The translations under genes and the position numbers were made by a program. Below, piece by piece: positions 9,110 through 20,385 of a DNA stretch of 33,367 bases. Positions within the stretch are counted from its first letter, which is position 1. Each line of letters starts with the position of its first letter. The stretch lies in the NCBI GenBank assembly GCA_021202655.1, contig JAJQCO010000217.1, positions 1-33,367 of the forward strand, read 5' to 3'. This DNA comes from Clostridiales bacterium. GTDB taxonomy: Bacteria > Bacillota > Clostridia > Lachnospirales > Lachnospiraceae. The notes below the pieces were generated by a model. The model saw only the letters and a list, made by a program, of their open reading frames with translations. It was not told where the DNA came from and did not search any database.

Positions 9110-9191
9110 CTTCTTCACCTTCCTTCCCCACAAAAGGGATGTATGATATATTCAATAAACAGCCCACTGCCAGCTGAATATTGCAACTTCA

Positions 9192-9220
9192 AGTATAACT
9201 CAAAAAAATCCAAAACACAA
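9192..9220 (-). promoter_or_regulatory. Sigma-A promoter for the 8357..9109 gene
   Basis: Minus strand TTGTGT-N17-TATACT. Confidence 0.65.
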
Positions 9221-9257
9221 GGGCAGAATAACCAAATCTGCGTTTTCTGCTTTCTTT

Positions 9258-10331
9258 TTAAGAAGTCTCCCGGTAGAAAAGCTGCAAAATAATCGGGACT
9301 GCCTGCTGCTTATTTACATAATACTCGTCATAGAGATCCGTCGTCACGCCATATCCGGGAAGGGTAAAAAAATCATCCTCCTTAAGCGTACTATCCGTCA
9401 ACACGTCCACTCCGATCTTCAGATATTCTTCCTTTGGCATATCCGTGATCATGTAGTCCTGGATCAGGTCAAACAGGCGGGTCACCGTCTGGCTGTCCTT
9501 CCGCGACTGCTCCTTCACCGCGTCAAAGAAGCCGGTGATATACTGCCGATGCTGATTCATTCGATAGAGGGCGGAATTGTCCACCGCGGTATCGCGGTAA
9601 CGAACAAAGCGCTCTGCCTGACTGCCATACAGCGTCACCTGCTCCCCGTACACAAAGGCCGGATCCGTTTTTTCCATTCCCTGCGTGGGAACCGTGACCG
9701 TCACCCCGCCCACCGCGTCATTCAGGGTCGAGATAACCGTCGTATCCACAGCAAGATAGCGATCCATCTCCAGACCATAGAGCAGATTGGATACCGCCGT
9801 CGTCATATAATCGCAGCTCCCGGTATTCCCGTCTCCATGGGCAAAGGCCAGCGTCAAGTGGTCTACCTGGATCCCCAGTTCGTTTCCATCCCAGTCCGTC
9901 GTCATAATCTCAGTCATCGTATCGCGCGGGATCATCAGTATCTGAATCTGGTTGCGGGCTGTGTCATGTGCCAGGAGAAAGATGCCGTCCGCCTGTCCGG
10001 CATAACCAGCCTCTCTCGTTCCCTGCATATCATCGCTGCGGTCCACACCCATACAGAGGATCGCCTTGATGTAGGTGTTGCGCCGGTAGGTCTTTCCCTG
10101 CCAGGTGACCGTGTCCTGACTCAGATCCAGGGAAGCGGAATCACTCTCCTCCGGCTCTGTCTCTGCGGTCTCAGCGAGACGCTTCGCATTCGCCTCTTCG
10201 ATCATCGCCTCCGTCGCCTTGCGCTCCCGGTAGCGCAGGATCGTATGCCAGCCAAAGAGGACGGCAGCGACCAGGATGATCCCGACAAGCCAGAAGCGTA
10301 TCCGGGGCTTATGTGAATGAAACCCGCTCAT
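9258..10331 (-). CDS. LytR-CpsA-Psr (LCP) family protein
   Basis: N-terminal TM segment; ILCMGVDRSD, ADGIFLLAHDTARNQIQILMIPRDTM, LNDAVGGVTVTV, RFVRYRDTAVDNSALYRMNQHRQYI LCP motifs. Confidence 0.88.
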   Translation of the reverse strand: MSGFHSHKPRIRFWLVGIILVAAVLFGWHTILRYRERKATEAMIEEANAKRLAETAETEPEESDSASLDLSQDTVTWQGKTYRRNTYIKAILCMGVDRSDDMQGTREAGYAGQADGIFLLAHDTARNQIQILMIPRDTMTEIMTTDWDGNELGIQVDHLTLAFAHGDGNTGSCDYMTTAVSNLLYGLEMDRYLAVDTTVISTLNDAVGGVTVTVPTQGMEKTDPAFVYGEQVTLYGSQAERFVRYRDTAVDNSALYRMNQHRQYITGFFDAVKEQSRKDSQTVTRLFDLIQDYMITDMPKEEYLKIGVDVLTDSTLKEDDFFTLPGYGVTTDLYDEYYVNKQQAVPIILQLFYRETS

Positions 10332-10334
10332 ATC

Positions 10335-11123
10335 CTACTTCTTTCCGGACTTTGCGTGCTGCCCTTCTGCGCTCTGCTGCTCGTTTGGCGCGCCATAACG
10401 GCTGTATTCTTTGTATTTGCCATATTTGCCGTACCTGCCATAGCGGCCATATTTTCCGTATTTGCTATAGTATTTTCCGCCTTCGATGCTGACCTTGTTT
10501 AAAACGACGCCCAGGATCCGGCATCCGGATTTCTCAAGCTGCTGCTTCACACGCTGCTCCAGGCGATAGCTGATCGCCCCACTCTCAATCACCATCACCG
10601 CGCCGTCGCAGTGGCTGGCGACAATCGCGCCGTCAATCAGGGAAGCCATCGGCGGCGTATCGACCACAATGTAATCATAAGATGCGCGCGCCCATTCGAT
10701 CAGCTCACTGAAAAGCCCCTCCTCCAGGAGCTCGGCCGGGTTGGGGGAATAGGGACCCGCAAAAATGATATTCAGGTTTTCCACATCTGTCTCATACAGG
10801 ATATCCTCCCGCTCCTTCTGACCGCTTAAATATTCTGACAGGCCGCTGATCTTATCCGTCAGCTGAAAGCGGCTGACCAGCACGCTCTTGCGGATATCCG
10901 CGTCGAGCAGGAGCGTCTTCTTGCCAATCTGAGCCAGGGATGTCGCCGCCGACAGAGCGATGCTGCTCTTGCCCTCATCAGGCACCGAGCTGGTAAACAT
11001 CACTACCTTGACCGTGCTCCCGCAGAACTGAATGTTCGTCCGCAGCGTCTTAATCGCCTCATCATAAGCATAATGCTCTTCCGTCTCGCTACCCAATGTT
11101 ACTTTTATATGTCTGTCCGCCAT
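10335..11123 (-). CDS. CpsD/CapB-family tyrosine-protein kinase (BY-kinase) with Tyr-rich tail
   Basis: VVMFTSSVPDEGKSSIALSAATSLAQIGKKTLLLDADIRKS (Walker A/A'), DYIVVDTPPMASLIDGAIVA; C-terminal GGKYYSKYGKYGRYGRYGKYGKYKEYSRYG. Confidence 0.9.
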   Translation of the reverse strand: MADRHIKVTLGSETEEHYAYDEAIKTLRTNIQFCGSTVKVVMFTSSVPDEGKSSIALSAATSLAQIGKKTLLLDADIRKSVLVSRFQLTDKISGLSEYLSGQKEREDILYETDVENLNIIFAGPYSPNPAELLEEGLFSELIEWARASYDYIVVDTPPMASLIDGAIVASHCDGAVMVIESGAISYRLEQRVKQQLEKSGCRILGVVLNKVSIEGGKYYSKYGKYGRYGRYGKYGKYKEYSRYGAPNEQQSAEGQHAKSGKK

Positions 11124-11246
11124 TTTTCTTCTCCGATCCTTCTCCGGCTCCGTGCCAGATCATTTTTTACTCTGCTTATCCAATCCTGACGATTCTACCA
11201 GACTAAAATATCACAACTGAAAAAGAAAAGCAAGGAATATCCGAAC

Positions 11247-11286
11247 AAAAAAGAAGCTCTGACGGTATTCGCTCCGGCAGAACCTC
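11247..11286 (-). terminator. Intrinsic terminator of the ribosomal superoperon (after rplQ)
   Basis: Minus strand GTTCTGCCGG-AGCGAATA-CCGTCAGAGC (one mismatch, one G-U) followed by TTCTTTTTT. Confidence 0.7.
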
Positions 11287-11312
11287 TCTTTAGTCTCTCA
11301 AATCATGTCTGT

Positions 11313-11849
11313 CTATACCAGTTCAAGCAGGACTTCCATCGCTCCGTCGCCCTTGCGCTGCCCGATCTTCACGATACGGGTATAGCCTCCGTTGCGGGAA
11401 GCGTACTTCGGCGCAATCTCGTCGAACAGCTTGGCCGGAAGATCTACGGACTTCGTATTCTTCTTGCGGCCGGCCGGAGTAGACGGTACCTCTGTCACGT
11501 CGTAGAGAACCTTCAGCATCTGACGTCTCGCATGAAGTCTGGAGGGCTGATCCTTCTTAATCTCCTTCTCGACCTCGTCGTAAACGGTCACCTTCTTGCC
11601 GTTGACAACCTCCTTGACTCTCTTGCCGTCCTTGTCCTTGCGGGCTACCTTCGCGGTGACGGTGACAGTCTCGTAATTGTCCTTTTCTTTGACAGCCATG
11701 GCGATCAGACCCTCAGCGATCCCGCGAACCTCCTTCGCTCTCGCCTCGGTCGTGCGAATCTTGCCGTGCTCGATCAGCGCAGTCACCTGGCTGCGCAGCA
11801 GAGCCTTTCTCTGATCGGATGTTCTTCCCAGTTTTCTGTAACCTGCCAT
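11313..11849 (-). CDS. rplQ: 50S ribosomal protein L17 (with internal insertion)
   Basis: [42 protein letters not shown] ... [23 protein letters not shown]; start at 11849 behind GGAGGAAG. Confidence 0.95.
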   Translation of the reverse strand: MAGYRKLGRTSDQRKALLRSQVTALIEHGKIRTTEARAKEVRGIAEGLIAMAVKEKDNYETVTVTAKVARKDKDGKRVKEVVNGKKVTVYDEVEKEIKKDQPSRLHARRQMLKVLYDVTEVPSTPAGRKKNTKSVDLPAKLFDEIAPKYASRNGGYTRIVKIGQRKGDGAMEVLLELV

Positions 11850-11975
11850 CTTTTCTTCCTCCATTCATAAGTGGAGAGCAATCCGCGCGCTTTGGTCTTA
11901 CCGGATCGCATCTTCCGATTTTTCAGATACCTCATGCCCGCTTCTTCGGTCTTACGGCTGCGGCATCGCTATTTG

Positions 11976-12935
11976 TTATTCCTCGCTCGGATTCAGCTGA
12001 AGTCCGAGCTCCTTTAACTTGGCAAGGACCTCCTCAAGGGACTTCCTTCCCAGGTTGCGAACCTTCATCATGTCTTCCGGCGTGCGGTTGCACAGCTCTT
12101 CGACGGTATTGATGCCGGCTCTCTTCAGACAATTATACGAACGCACGGAAAGCTCCAGCTCGTCGATATTCATCTCCAGAACCTTCTCCTTCTCGTCGTC
12201 CTCCTTCTCCACCATGATCTCCGCAGTCTTTGCATTCTCCGAGAGGTCAATGAAGAGATTCAGATGCTCACTGAGGACCTTGGCGGCAAGGCTTACTGCC
12301 TCGTCCGGCGCCAGGGTGCCGTTCGTGTAGACATCCAGCGTCAGCTTGTCGTAATCCATCACCTGACCGACACGGGCGTCCTCAATCGTCATATTGACGC
12401 GCTCGACCGGCGTGTAGATGGAATCCACTGCAATCACTCCGATCGGCAGTTCTTCATTTTTGTTCTTCTCCGAGCTCACATAGCCGCGTCCCTTCGTGAT
12501 CGTCAGCTCCATGTAGAACCGGCTGTCCGTGCCGCCGCTGCAGGTCGCGATAACCTGCTCCGGGTTCATGATCTCAATATCCGGATCCGCCTGAATATCT
12601 GCCGCAGTGATGACGCCTTCGCCCTCATGCTCAATGTAGGCGGTCTTGACCTCATTGCTGTCACTGTGGTTTTTGATAGCCAGGCTCTTAATATTCATGA
12701 CAATCTCAGTCACATCCTCCTTGACGCCGGGGATGGAGCTGAACTCATGCAATACGCCGTCGATCTTCACCTGACTGACCGCGGCGCCCGGTAACGAAGA
12801 AAGCATGATTCGTCTGAGGGAATTGCCCAACGTGGTGCCGTAGCCTCTCTCGAGCGGTTCAACTACAAACTTTCCATATTTCTTGTCATCTGAAATCTCA
12901 GCAATCTCAATGTTTGGTTTTTCAAAATCGAACAC
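11976..12935 (-). CDS. rpoA: DNA-directed RNA polymerase subunit alpha
   Basis: [14 protein letters not shown]...[23 protein letters not shown]; alpha-[23 protein letters not shown]. Confidence 0.97.
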   Translation of the reverse strand: MFDFEKPNIEIAEISDDKKYGKFVVEPLERGYGTTLGNSLRRIMLSSLPGAAVSQVKIDGVLHEFSSIPGVKEDVTEIVMNIKSLAIKNHSDSNEVKTAYIEHEGEGVITAADIQADPDIEIMNPEQVIATCSGGTDSRFYMELTITKGRGYVSSEKNKNEELPIGVIAVDSIYTPVERVNMTIEDARVGQVMDYDKLTLDVYTNGTLAPDEAVSLAAKVLSEHLNLFIDLSENAKTAEIMVEKEDDEKEKVLEMNIDELELSVRSYNCLKRAGINTVEELCNRTPEDMMKVRNLGRKSLEEVLAKLKELGLQLNPSEE

Positions 12936-13008
12936 GACTATAGCCCCTCCTTTATGGGTCGGTTTTCGAGGGATGATGATTCAAAATAAGCTTCGATAAG
13001 AACCTACA

Positions 13009-13602
13009 TTATTTCGAATACAACTCGACGATAAGCATCTCGTTTACCGGGACATCGATCTCTTCCCTGGTCGGGAGCTCCTTCACGGTGCCACGCAGGT
13101 TCTCCTGATCCACATCCAGCCATGCCGGAACCATGCGGCCGCCGGTCACCTCCAGGATGTCTTTATATCTCTGAGAGGATTTAACCTTTTCCTTCACCTC
13201 GATCACATCGCCGGCCTTCACAAGATAGGACGGGATGTTCACGCATTTGCCATTCACCAGAATATGTCTGTGATCGACAATCTGCCTGGTCTCGCGTCTG
13301 GTGCGGCCGAATCCCATACGGAAAACGACGTTGTCCAGTCTTCTCTCCAGGAGGATCATCATGTTCTCACCGGTCTGGCCCTCCAGCTTCTCCGCCTTCT
13401 TGTAATAGTTGCGGAACGGCTTCTCAAGGACGCCATAGATGAACTTCGCCTTCTGCTTCTCACGCAGCTGAAGACCATACTCGCTGACTTTTCTGTTGGC
13501 TCTCTTCAACTCTCTGTTTGACTTTTTATCAATTCCTAAATAGACCGGATCCAAGCCAAGAGATCTGCATCTTTTAAGAACAGGAACTCTATCTACTGCC
13601 AC
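13009..13602 (-). CDS. rpsD: 30S ribosomal protein S4
   Basis: S4 domain [45 protein letters not shown]. Confidence 0.97.
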   Translation of the reverse strand: MAVDRVPVLKRCRSLGLDPVYLGIDKKSNRELKRANRKVSEYGLQLREKQKAKFIYGVLEKPFRNYYKKAEKLEGQTGENMMILLERRLDNVVFRMGFGRTRRETRQIVDHRHILVNGKCVNIPSYLVKAGDVIEVKEKVKSSQRYKDILEVTGGRMVPAWLDVDQENLRGTVKELPTREEIDVPVNEMLIVELYSK

Positions 13603-13620
13603 TGTTCGTACCTCCTAAAA

Positions 13621-14022
13621 TTAAACTCTTCTACGCTTCGGCGGACGGCATCCGTTGTGTGGAACCGGAGTCACGTCCTTGATACTGGTTACCTCAATTC
13701 CGCATGCAGACAGTGCGCGGATCGCTGCTTCGCGGCCTGAGCCCGGACCTTTCACCATCACGTCGACAGACTTTAAACCATGTACGATCGCTGCCTTGGC
13801 AGCAGTTTCTGCAGCCATCTGCGCTGCATATGGAGTAGATTTCCTTGAACCTCTAAATCCCAGACCGCCCGCACTTGCCCAGCTCAACGCGTTGCCCTGC
13901 GCAGCGGTCAGGGTAACGATCGTGTTGTTAAAGGAAGACTGGATGTGCGCCTGTCCGCGTTCAACGTTTTTCTTTACACGCTTTTTGGTCACTTTTTTAT
14001 TCGTGGACACTTTTTTCGCCAT
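13621..14022 (-). CDS. rpsK: 30S ribosomal protein S11
   Basis: [48 protein letters not shown] ... [12 protein letters not shown]. Confidence 0.97.
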   Translation of the reverse strand: MAKKVSTNKKVTKKRVKKNVERGQAHIQSSFNNTIVTLTAAQGNALSWASAGGLGFRGSRKSTPYAAQMAAETAAKAAIVHGLKSVDVMVKGPGSGREAAIRALSACGIEVTSIKDVTPVPHNGCRPPKRRRV

Positions 14023-14133
14023 TTTAAACTAACCTACTTTCATTTCTTGTCATCGAAATCCTGTTTCCTGTTTTTAAAACATGCAACGTGATTCGAAGTT
14101 ACTCTCACACCGGTGAAGAGAAATCTCTCACCA

Positions 14134-14502
14134 TTACTTCTTCTTGTTCGCAACGGTCTTTCTCGGGCCTTTGCGGGTTCTCGCGTTCGTCTTCGTCTTC
14201 TGACCGCGCACCGGAAGTCCCTTCCTGTGACGGATCCCGCGATAGCAGCCAATCTCCTGCAGACGCTTGATGTTCATCGCAACCTCTCTGCGAAGGTCGC
14301 CTTCCACCATCTGTGTCTCAGCGATCACTGCGGCCAGGTTCTTGACCTCTTCGTCTGTCAGGTCCTTCACACGCGTATCCGGATTCACTCCGGCTTCCTT
14401 CAGGATGCGGTTTGAGCTGGTCCTGCCAATCCCGTAGATGTAGGTCAGGCCGATTTCGACGCGTTTCTCTCTTGGTAAATCAACACCTGCAATACGAGCC
14501 AT
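14134..14502 (-). CDS. rpsM: 30S ribosomal protein S13
   Basis: [45 protein letters not shown] ... [23 protein letters not shown]. Confidence 0.97.
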   Translation of the reverse strand: MARIAGVDLPREKRVEIGLTYIYGIGRTSSNRILKEAGVNPDTRVKDLTDEEVKNLAAVIAETQMVEGDLRREVAMNIKRLQEIGCYRGIRHRKGLPVRGQKTKTNARTRKGPRKTVANKKK

Positions 14503-14589
14503 GTGCTTCGTACACCTCCTATCAATCTTTCTGCCGCCCAGGAAAACAGTTCTCCCGGACCGACGTCCCGCGCAGACGCGCGTTTTCTT

Positions 14590-14703
14590 TTAACCTTGTC
14601 TCTGCTTGTGCTTGGGATTCTCACAGATGATTCTGATACTGCCCTTGCGCTTGATAACCTTGCACTTCTCGCAGATCGGTTTTACCGATGATCTCACCTT
14701 CAT
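14590..14703 (-). CDS. rpmJ: 50S ribosomal protein L36
   Basis: Not in the ORF track (too short). Translates to [37 protein letters not shown] (37 aa), AGGAGA SD. Confidence 0.95.
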   Translation of the reverse strand: MKVRSSVKPICEKCKVIKRKGSIRIICENPKHKQRQG

Positions 14704-14883
14704 GGCCATTCTCCTTTCTTCTGTCTGCCGCTTGCCTATATCCGCTTGTCAGATATATAGGAACAGCCGGGAACCCGTTTTGGACAAAGTTCACCCAGCA
14801 TTTCAACAAAGTCGCCATAATAGTATAGCACCCCTGTTTCCATAATGCAAGCAGTTTTTTTAATTTCCCGGCTGTCCGGCGTC

Positions 14884-15102
14884 TTATTTGTCGCGCCAGA
14901 TAATCCTGCCCTTGCTCAGATCATAAGGCGACATCTCCAGCGTCACCTTATCGCCTGGCAGAATGCGGATGTAATTCATCCTCAGCTTGCCGCTGATATG
15001 CGCCAGCACCTGATGTCCGTTCTCCAACTGAACCTGGAACATGGCGTTTGGGAGCTTTTCTACCACAACTCCTTCAATTTCAATTACGTCTGCTTTCGAC
15101 AT
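14884..15102 (-). CDS. infA: Translation initiation factor IF-1
   Basis: [70 protein letters not shown]. Confidence 0.97.
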   Translation of the reverse strand: MSKADVIEIEGVVVEKLPNAMFQVQLENGHQVLAHISGKLRMNYIRILPGDKVTLEMSPYDLSKGRIIWRDK

Positions 15103-15137
15103 GGAATCCTCCTGTTTTGACTGCCTTCCGTGTTTCC

Positions 15138-15455
15138 TTACTCTGTCTGTGGCTCCGGACAGACCTCTGTTTCCTGCGGCTTCTGCCCCGGCTCCTGTGC
15201 GGATTTGCGGCGCAGGAGCTTCTCATAGCGCGCGAGCTCTCTGCGAATCGCTTCGTCCGTAACCGGCGTTCCTACCGGCAGCGGTTGTGACGCGGCCTGG
15301 ATATGCTTCCGGTTCTTTCGCTTCGGAGAAGCGACCGTCCGGATGCGGCCGTCCGCCAGGACTACTCTCTCCCCTACCTCCGCCACAATGATCACATACC
15401 GTCCCCTGTCATGTCCCGCCAACGACACCGCCGGGCAGCCCGGTTCTGTTTTCAT
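15138..15455 (-). CDS. KOW-domain RNA-binding protein
   Basis: Position between map and infA; KOW-like [48 protein letters not shown] overlap with map. Confidence 0.8.
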   Translation of the reverse strand: MKTEPGCPAVSLAGHDRGRYVIIVAEVGERVVLADGRIRTVASPKRKNRKHIQAASQPLPVGTPVTDEAIRRELARYEKLLRRKSAQEPGQKPQETEVCPEPQTE

Positions 15456-16225
15456 GGCTGTCCCTCGCTTTCTCCTGTGAGCGACAGGATCTCCGGATCC
15501 CCGTCTGTGATCAGGATTGTATTTTCATAGTGGGCGGAGAGGGAACCATCCTTCGTCACCACAGTCCAGCCGTCATCCAGCCATCTGACCTGCCAGGTTC
15601 CGGCATTAATCATCGGTTCGACCGCCAGCGTCATCCCCGGCGTCAACCGGATTCCTTTCTTCCTGCGCGAGAAGTTCGGCACCTCCGGATCCTCATGAAG
15701 ATGGGAACCGATCCCGTGCCCCACCAGATCGCGCACCACCCCATAACCAAAGCTCTCCGCATAGGCCTGGATCGCGGCGCTGATATCATTCAGATGGTTT
15801 CCCGCACGCGCCTGGCGAATTCCGCAGAAAAACGATTCGCGTGTCACACGAATCAAGCGGAGAGCCTCCGGCGACGCCTGGCCTACCGCGTGGGTGCGGG
15901 CCGCGTCGGATTGATATCCCTTCCAGATGACGCCGGCGTCCAGGCTGACGATATCGCCGTCGCGCAGGATGCGGTGTCGGTTGGGGATTCCGTGTACGAC
16001 CTCGCTGTTGACCGACACACAGATGGATGCCGGATAACCGCAGTAATTTTTAAAAGAAGGAACACAGCCGTGCTCGCGGATCAGCTTCTCTCCCAGCCGA
16101 TCCACATCCAGCGTGGACATGCCGGGCCGAATCGCTTTTCCGAGCTCGTCGTGGACGGAGGCGAGAATCCGTCCCGCCTCCCTCATCAGAGCAATCTCCC
16201 GTTCGGATTTGATGGTAACTGGCAT
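15452..16225 (-). CDS. map: Type I methionyl aminopeptidase
   Basis: IKSEREIALMREAGRI, CVSVNSEVVHGIP, GDIVSLDAGV, GHGIGSHLHEDPEVPNF, GMTLAVEPMI. Confidence 0.96.
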   Translation of the reverse strand: MPVTIKSEREIALMREAGRILASVHDELGKAIRPGMSTLDVDRLGEKLIREHGCVPSFKNYCGYPASICVSVNSEVVHGIPNRHRILRDGDIVSLDAGVIWKGYQSDAARTHAVGQASPEALRLIRVTRESFFCGIRQARAGNHLNDISAAIQAYAESFGYGVVRDLVGHGIGSHLHEDPEVPNFSRRKKGIRLTPGMTLAVEPMINAGTWQVRWLDDGWTVVTKDGSLSAHYENTILITDGDPEILSLTGESEGQP

Positions 16226-16227
16226 GA

Positions 16228-16872
16228 TTACTCTCCCAGCACCTTCACGATATCCCGGAACACATCATTCAAATCCTGCGTGCCGTCTACCGTCACCAGC
16301 TTGCCTTCTTTGGAATAATAATCAATCAACGGCTGTGTCTGCTCGTGATAAACGCTGAGACGCTTCTGAACCGTCTCCGGCTTATCATCGTCTCTGAGAA
16401 TGAGCGTCTGGCCACAGGCGTCGCAGATTCCTTCCTTCTTCGTCGGGTTGTAAACAATATGATACGTCGCCCCGCAGGAAACGCAGGCTCTCCGGCCGGA
16501 CATCCGACTGACAATCGCCTCATCCGGCACATCGACATCAATCGCGTAGTCGATGTTCTCGCCGCGCTCTGCCAGCGCCTTCGTCAGACTCTCTGCCTGT
16601 GGAATCGTCCGCGGAAAACCGTCCAGGACATAGCCGTTTTTGCTGTCCGGCTCACTGATGCGGTCAAGCAGCATGCCGATCGTCACATCATCCGGCACAA
16701 GGCCGCCCGCGTCCATATAGGACTTTGCCTTCATGCCCAGCTCGGTTCCGTTCTTGATGTTCGCACGGAAGATATCTCCGGTGGAGATATGCGGAATCTG
16801 GTACTTTGCGGCAATCTGCTTCGCCTGCGTCCCCTTGCCCGCTCCGGGCGCGCCTAACATGATAATCTTCAT
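16228..16872 (-). CDS. adk: Adenylate kinase (with Zn-type LID cysteines)
   Basis: [63 protein letters not shown]. Confidence 0.97.
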   Translation of the reverse strand: MKIIMLGAPGAGKGTQAKQIAAKYQIPHISTGDIFRANIKNGTELGMKAKSYMDAGGLVPDDVTIGMLLDRISEPDSKNGYVLDGFPRTIPQAESLTKALAERGENIDYAIDVDVPDEAIVSRMSGRRACVSCGATYHIVYNPTKKEGICDACGQTLILRDDDKPETVQKRLSVYHEQTQPLIDYYSKEGKLVTVDGTQDLNDVFRDIVKVLGE

Positions 16873-16948
16873 ATGGTAACCCTCCTTTTTATTACGACGA
16901 AAAGCTGCTGGCAGATTTCGCGCACAGCAGCCCTTCGAAGCCTACACG

Positions 16949-18265
16949 TCAATCATTCAAAAAGCCCTTGTAATTTCGCACCACCATCTGTGACTCGATC
17001 GCCTTGACTGTCTCCAGGATCACGCTCACAATAATGATCAGGGAGGTGCCCATGAAAGACATCCGGCTGACACTGAACAGTCCGGAAATGATAATCGGGA
17101 CTACGGCGACAACCATCAGGCCGACGGCGCCCGCCAGAATGATATAGTTCAGAATCTTCTGCAGATAATCGGAGGTCGGCTTGCCCGGACGGATGCCCGG
17201 AATGAAGCCGCCTTGCTTCTTCATATTGTCCGCAATCTCCAGCGGATTGAAGGTGATGGATGTGTAAAAATACGCGAAGAACACAAGCAGCACCAGATAG
17301 ATCACCAGTCCGATGGAATAAATCGGCATAGCCGGACGGAACCAGTAGGATGAGTTAAGCATCAGCAGGATCGTGCCGCCGATCGAATTGTAATCCACAT
17401 TGATAAACTGTGCGATCACAACCGGGAACGACATGAGCGAGGATGCAAAAATCACCGGCATGACGCCTGCGGTATTTACCTTAAGCGGAATATTGGAGGC
17501 GTTGCCGCCCACCATTCTCCTGCCCACCATCTTCTTGGAATACTGCACCGGGATCCTGCGCTCGCCGTCGTTGAGATAGACGACAAAGACGATCATGGCA
17601 AGAGCGATCGCCAGCATAATGACGACGGAGATCACGATCATGCCGATATTCTGTCCGTACAGGAAACGCAGATACAGCGTATTGACGTCCTCCGGCAGGG
17701 AGGAGACAATGTTGAACAGCAGGACAATGGAGATTCCGTTGCCCACGCCGTTTTCCGTGATCCTCTCACCAATCCACATCAGGAACGCGCTTCCGGCAGT
17801 CATGGTGACGACCACGATCAGAACACTCCACACATCGTACTGGATCAACAGGCCCTGTCCGCCAAATCCGACCGCCATGGCGATCGATTCCAGAAGAGCC
17901 AGGCCAACCGTCAGATAACGGGTGTATTCTGCAATTTTTCTTCTTCCGTCCTCGCCTTCCTTCTGCATCTCCTCCAGCTTCGGGATCGCAATCGTCAACA
18001 GCTGGATAATAATGGAGGAAGTGATATACGGCGTAATGCTCAACGCAAACACAGACAGGGAGGAAAACGATCCTCCCGTCATGGCATTGAAAAATCCAAA
18101 CGCATCATTGCTCTGGTTTGCGAAGAAGCTCGCAAAAAAATCAGTCCTGACGCCGGGAATCGGCAACTCTGATCCAAAGCGGATGACAATAAGCATCAGG
18201 AAAGTGAAGATCAGTTTTTTCCTGATCTCCACAATGTTCCATGCATTTCGGAGTGTCTTAAACAT
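16949..18265 (-). CDS. secY: Protein translocase subunit SecY
   Basis: FGSELPIPGVRTDFF, GGSFSSLSVFALSITPYITSSIIIQLL, multiple TM segments. Confidence 0.97.
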   Translation of the reverse strand: MFKTLRNAWNIVEIRKKLIFTFLMLIVIRFGSELPIPGVRTDFFASFFANQSNDAFGFFNAMTGGSFSSLSVFALSITPYITSSIIIQLLTIAIPKLEEMQKEGEDGRRKIAEYTRYLTVGLALLESIAMAVGFGGQGLLIQYDVWSVLIVVVTMTAGSAFLMWIGERITENGVGNGISIVLLFNIVSSLPEDVNTLYLRFLYGQNIGMIVISVVIMLAIALAMIVFVVYLNDGERRIPVQYSKKMVGRRMVGGNASNIPLKVNTAGVMPVIFASSLMSFPVVIAQFINVDYNSIGGTILLMLNSSYWFRPAMPIYSIGLVIYLVLLVFFAYFYTSITFNPLEIADNMKKQGGFIPGIRPGKPTSDYLQKILNYIILAGAVGLMVVAVVPIIISGLFSVSRMSFMGTSLIIIVSVILETVKAIESQMVVRNYKGFLND

Positions 18266-18266
18266 A

Positions 18267-18707
18267 TCAGATCACCTCGCAGGTTCCACCTAAAGCTTCA
18301 ATCTTCGCTTTCGCTCCTTCGCTGAATGCATCCGCTTTGACGGTCAGCTTTTTGGTTAATTCTCCTCTTCCGAGAATCTTGACGCCATCCCTGGGGTTCT
18401 TTACGATTCCGGTCTCAAGCAGGGTCTCGACAGAAACCACCGCGCCGTCCTCGAATCTCTCCAGCGCCTCCAGATTAATCGCAACGATCTCCTTGGTGTT
18501 GCGATTCGTGAAGCCCCTCTTCGGGAGACGACGGTAAAGCGGCATCTGGCCACCCTCGAAACCGATTCTCGGTGCGCCGGAACGTGCCTTCTGACCCTTA
18601 TGTCCCTTACCGGCTGTCTTGCCGTTTCCTGAACCGTGGCCACGTCCTCTTCTGAAGTTATCGCTGTGCTTGGAACCAGCAGCAGGCTGTAAACTGGATA
18701 AATCCAT
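18267..18707 (-). CDS. rplO: 50S ribosomal protein L15
   Basis: [44 protein letters not shown]. Confidence 0.97.
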   Translation of the reverse strand: MDLSSLQPAAGSKHSDNFRRGRGHGSGNGKTAGKGHKGQKARSGAPRIGFEGGQMPLYRRLPKRGFTNRNTKEIVAINLEALERFEDGAVVSVETLLETGIVKNPRDGVKILGRGELTKKLTVKADAFSEGAKAKIEALGGTCEVI

Positions 18708-18728
18708 CTTATTGCACCTCCTTACTTA

Positions 18729-18917
18729 CTATGACTCAATCTCTTCTACCTTGACCAGATGCTTCACATGCCAGATCATGCCTCTGACTGCGTCGTTATC
18801 CGGCAGCTCGACCGTCTTATTGAGCTTTCTTAAGCCAAGCGCCTCAACGGTCGCTCTCTGCTTCGGAACAGCGCCGATCGGAGATTTGACCAATGTTACT
18901 TTCAACTTCTCTGCCAT
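18729..18917 (-). CDS. rpmD: 50S ribosomal protein L30
   Basis: [59 protein letters not shown] (62 aa; start corrected from track). Confidence 0.95.
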   Translation of the reverse strand: MAEKLKVTLVKSPIGAVPKQRATVEALGLRKLNKTVELPDNDAVRGMIWHVKHLVKVEEIES

Positions 18918-18930
18918 TTTCTCATCCTCC

Positions 18931-19440
18931 TTAGCCCAGAATCTCTTCGACAGACTTGCCGCGGAGTCTTGCATATTCTTCCGGAGTCTTAAGCTGAGTC
19001 AGACCGTTGATCACAGCAAGCACCACGTTGGTCTTGTTGTTGGATCCCAGGGACTTCGCACGAATATTCCGGATACCGGCAAGCTCCAGGATCGCACGCG
19101 CCGGTCCGCCGGCAATGATACCGGTACCTTCCGGAGCTCTCTTAAGAAGAACAGAGGAGCTGCCGAATGTGGCAATGATGTCATGGGGGATGCTGCGGTT
19201 CGGATCGACCGGAACCTCCACCAGATTTTTGGTTGCTGCATCCCTGCCCTTGCGGATGGCTTCCGGAACCTCTCCGGCCTTGCCCAGGCCCACGCCCACA
19301 TGGCCGTTGCCGTCGCCTACGACTACAAGAGCAGAGAATCTCATGGTACGACCACCCTTTACGGTTTTCGACACACGCTTGATTGCTACTACATTGTCGT
19401 TCAATTCGAACTGACTCGGATCAATAATTGTACGCTTCAT
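18931..19440 (-). CDS. rpsE: 30S ribosomal protein S5
   Basis: [49 protein letters not shown]. Confidence 0.97.
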   Translation of the reverse strand: MKRTIIDPSQFELNDNVVAIKRVSKTVKGGRTMRFSALVVVGDGNGHVGVGLGKAGEVPEAIRKGRDAATKNLVEVPVDPNRSIPHDIIATFGSSSVLLKRAPEGTGIIAGGPARAILELAGIRNIRAKSLGSNNKTNVVLAVINGLTQLKTPEEYARLRGKSVEEILG

Positions 19441-19456
19441 GCCGCTCTCCTCTCTG

Positions 19457-19825
19457 CTAGAATTTCAGACCAGCCTCGCGGGCTGCGTCTGCAAGTGCCT
19501 GAATTTTTCCCTGGTAGATGAAACCGCCACGGTCGAACACGACCTCCTCGATTCCCTTCTCCAGAGCCCTTTTGGCAATGAGAGTTCCGACATAAGCGGC
19601 TGCCGCCTTGTCATCCGTATGCTCCAGCTCCGCCCGGGCTTCCTTCTCCACGGTCGACGCCGCTGCCAGCGTGTTGCCGACAGAATCGTCAATGATCTGG
19701 GCATACATGTGATTATTGCTTCTGAACACAGCCAGGCGCGGTCTCTCTGCAGTGCCTGCAAAGCGGTTCCGCAATCTGTTGTGCTTCTTTACGCGAACTT
19801 CGCTTCTTGACTTCTTACTAACCAT
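19457..19825 (-). CDS. rplR: 50S ribosomal protein L18
   Basis: [37 protein letters not shown]; ends in TAG. Confidence 0.97.
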   Translation of the reverse strand: MVSKKSRSEVRVKKHNRLRNRFAGTAERPRLAVFRSNNHMYAQIIDDSVGNTLAAASTVEKEARAELEHTDDKAAAAYVGTLIAKRALEKGIEEVVFDRGGFIYQGKIQALADAAREAGLKF

Positions 19826-19842
19826 CTTCGTGCTCTCCTTAA

Positions 19843-20385
19843 TTATTTCTTACCGGTCTTACCGACTTTACGCCTGATTGTCTCATTTGCATACTTGATG
19901 CCCTTGCCCTTATACGGCTCCGGGCTTCTCTTCGAGCGGATCTCCGCAGCATACTGGCCGACCTTTTCCTTATCGATTCCCTTTACGGTAATCTTGTTCT
20001 GTCCCTCGAGGACGGTCTCCAGTCCCTCCGGATCGATCATCTCAACCGGATGAGAATAACCCAGGTTCAGGGTCAGCTTCTTGCCCTGCTTCGCAGCACG
20101 GTAGCCTACGCCGTTGATCTCCAGAACCTTCTCATATCCCTGTGAAACGCCAACCACCATATTGTTGATCAGCGTGCGGGTCAGGCCGTGCAGGGATTTC
20201 ATCTTCTTTAAATCGTTCGGTCTTGCTACCACAATATGTCCGTCTTCTTCCTTAATCTCCATCTCGGTCGGGAGCTCTCTCTCCAGAGTTCCCTTCGGGC
20301 CCTTGACGGTCACCTTGTTGTTTTCCGCGATCGTGACAGTAACGCCTGCCGGGATCGCAATTGGCATTCTTCCGATACGTGACAT
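19843..20385 (-). CDS. rplF: 50S ribosomal protein L6
   Basis: [19 protein letters not shown] ... [31 protein letters not shown]. Confidence 0.97.
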   Translation of the reverse strand: MSRIGRMPIAIPAGVTVTIAENNKVTVKGPKGTLERELPTEMEIKEEDGHIVVARPNDLKKMKSLHGLTRTLINNMVVGVSQGYEKVLEINGVGYRAAKQGKKLTLNLGYSHPVEMIDPEGLETVLEGQNKITVKGIDKEKVGQYAAEIRSKRSPEPYKGKGIKYANETIRRKVGKTGKK

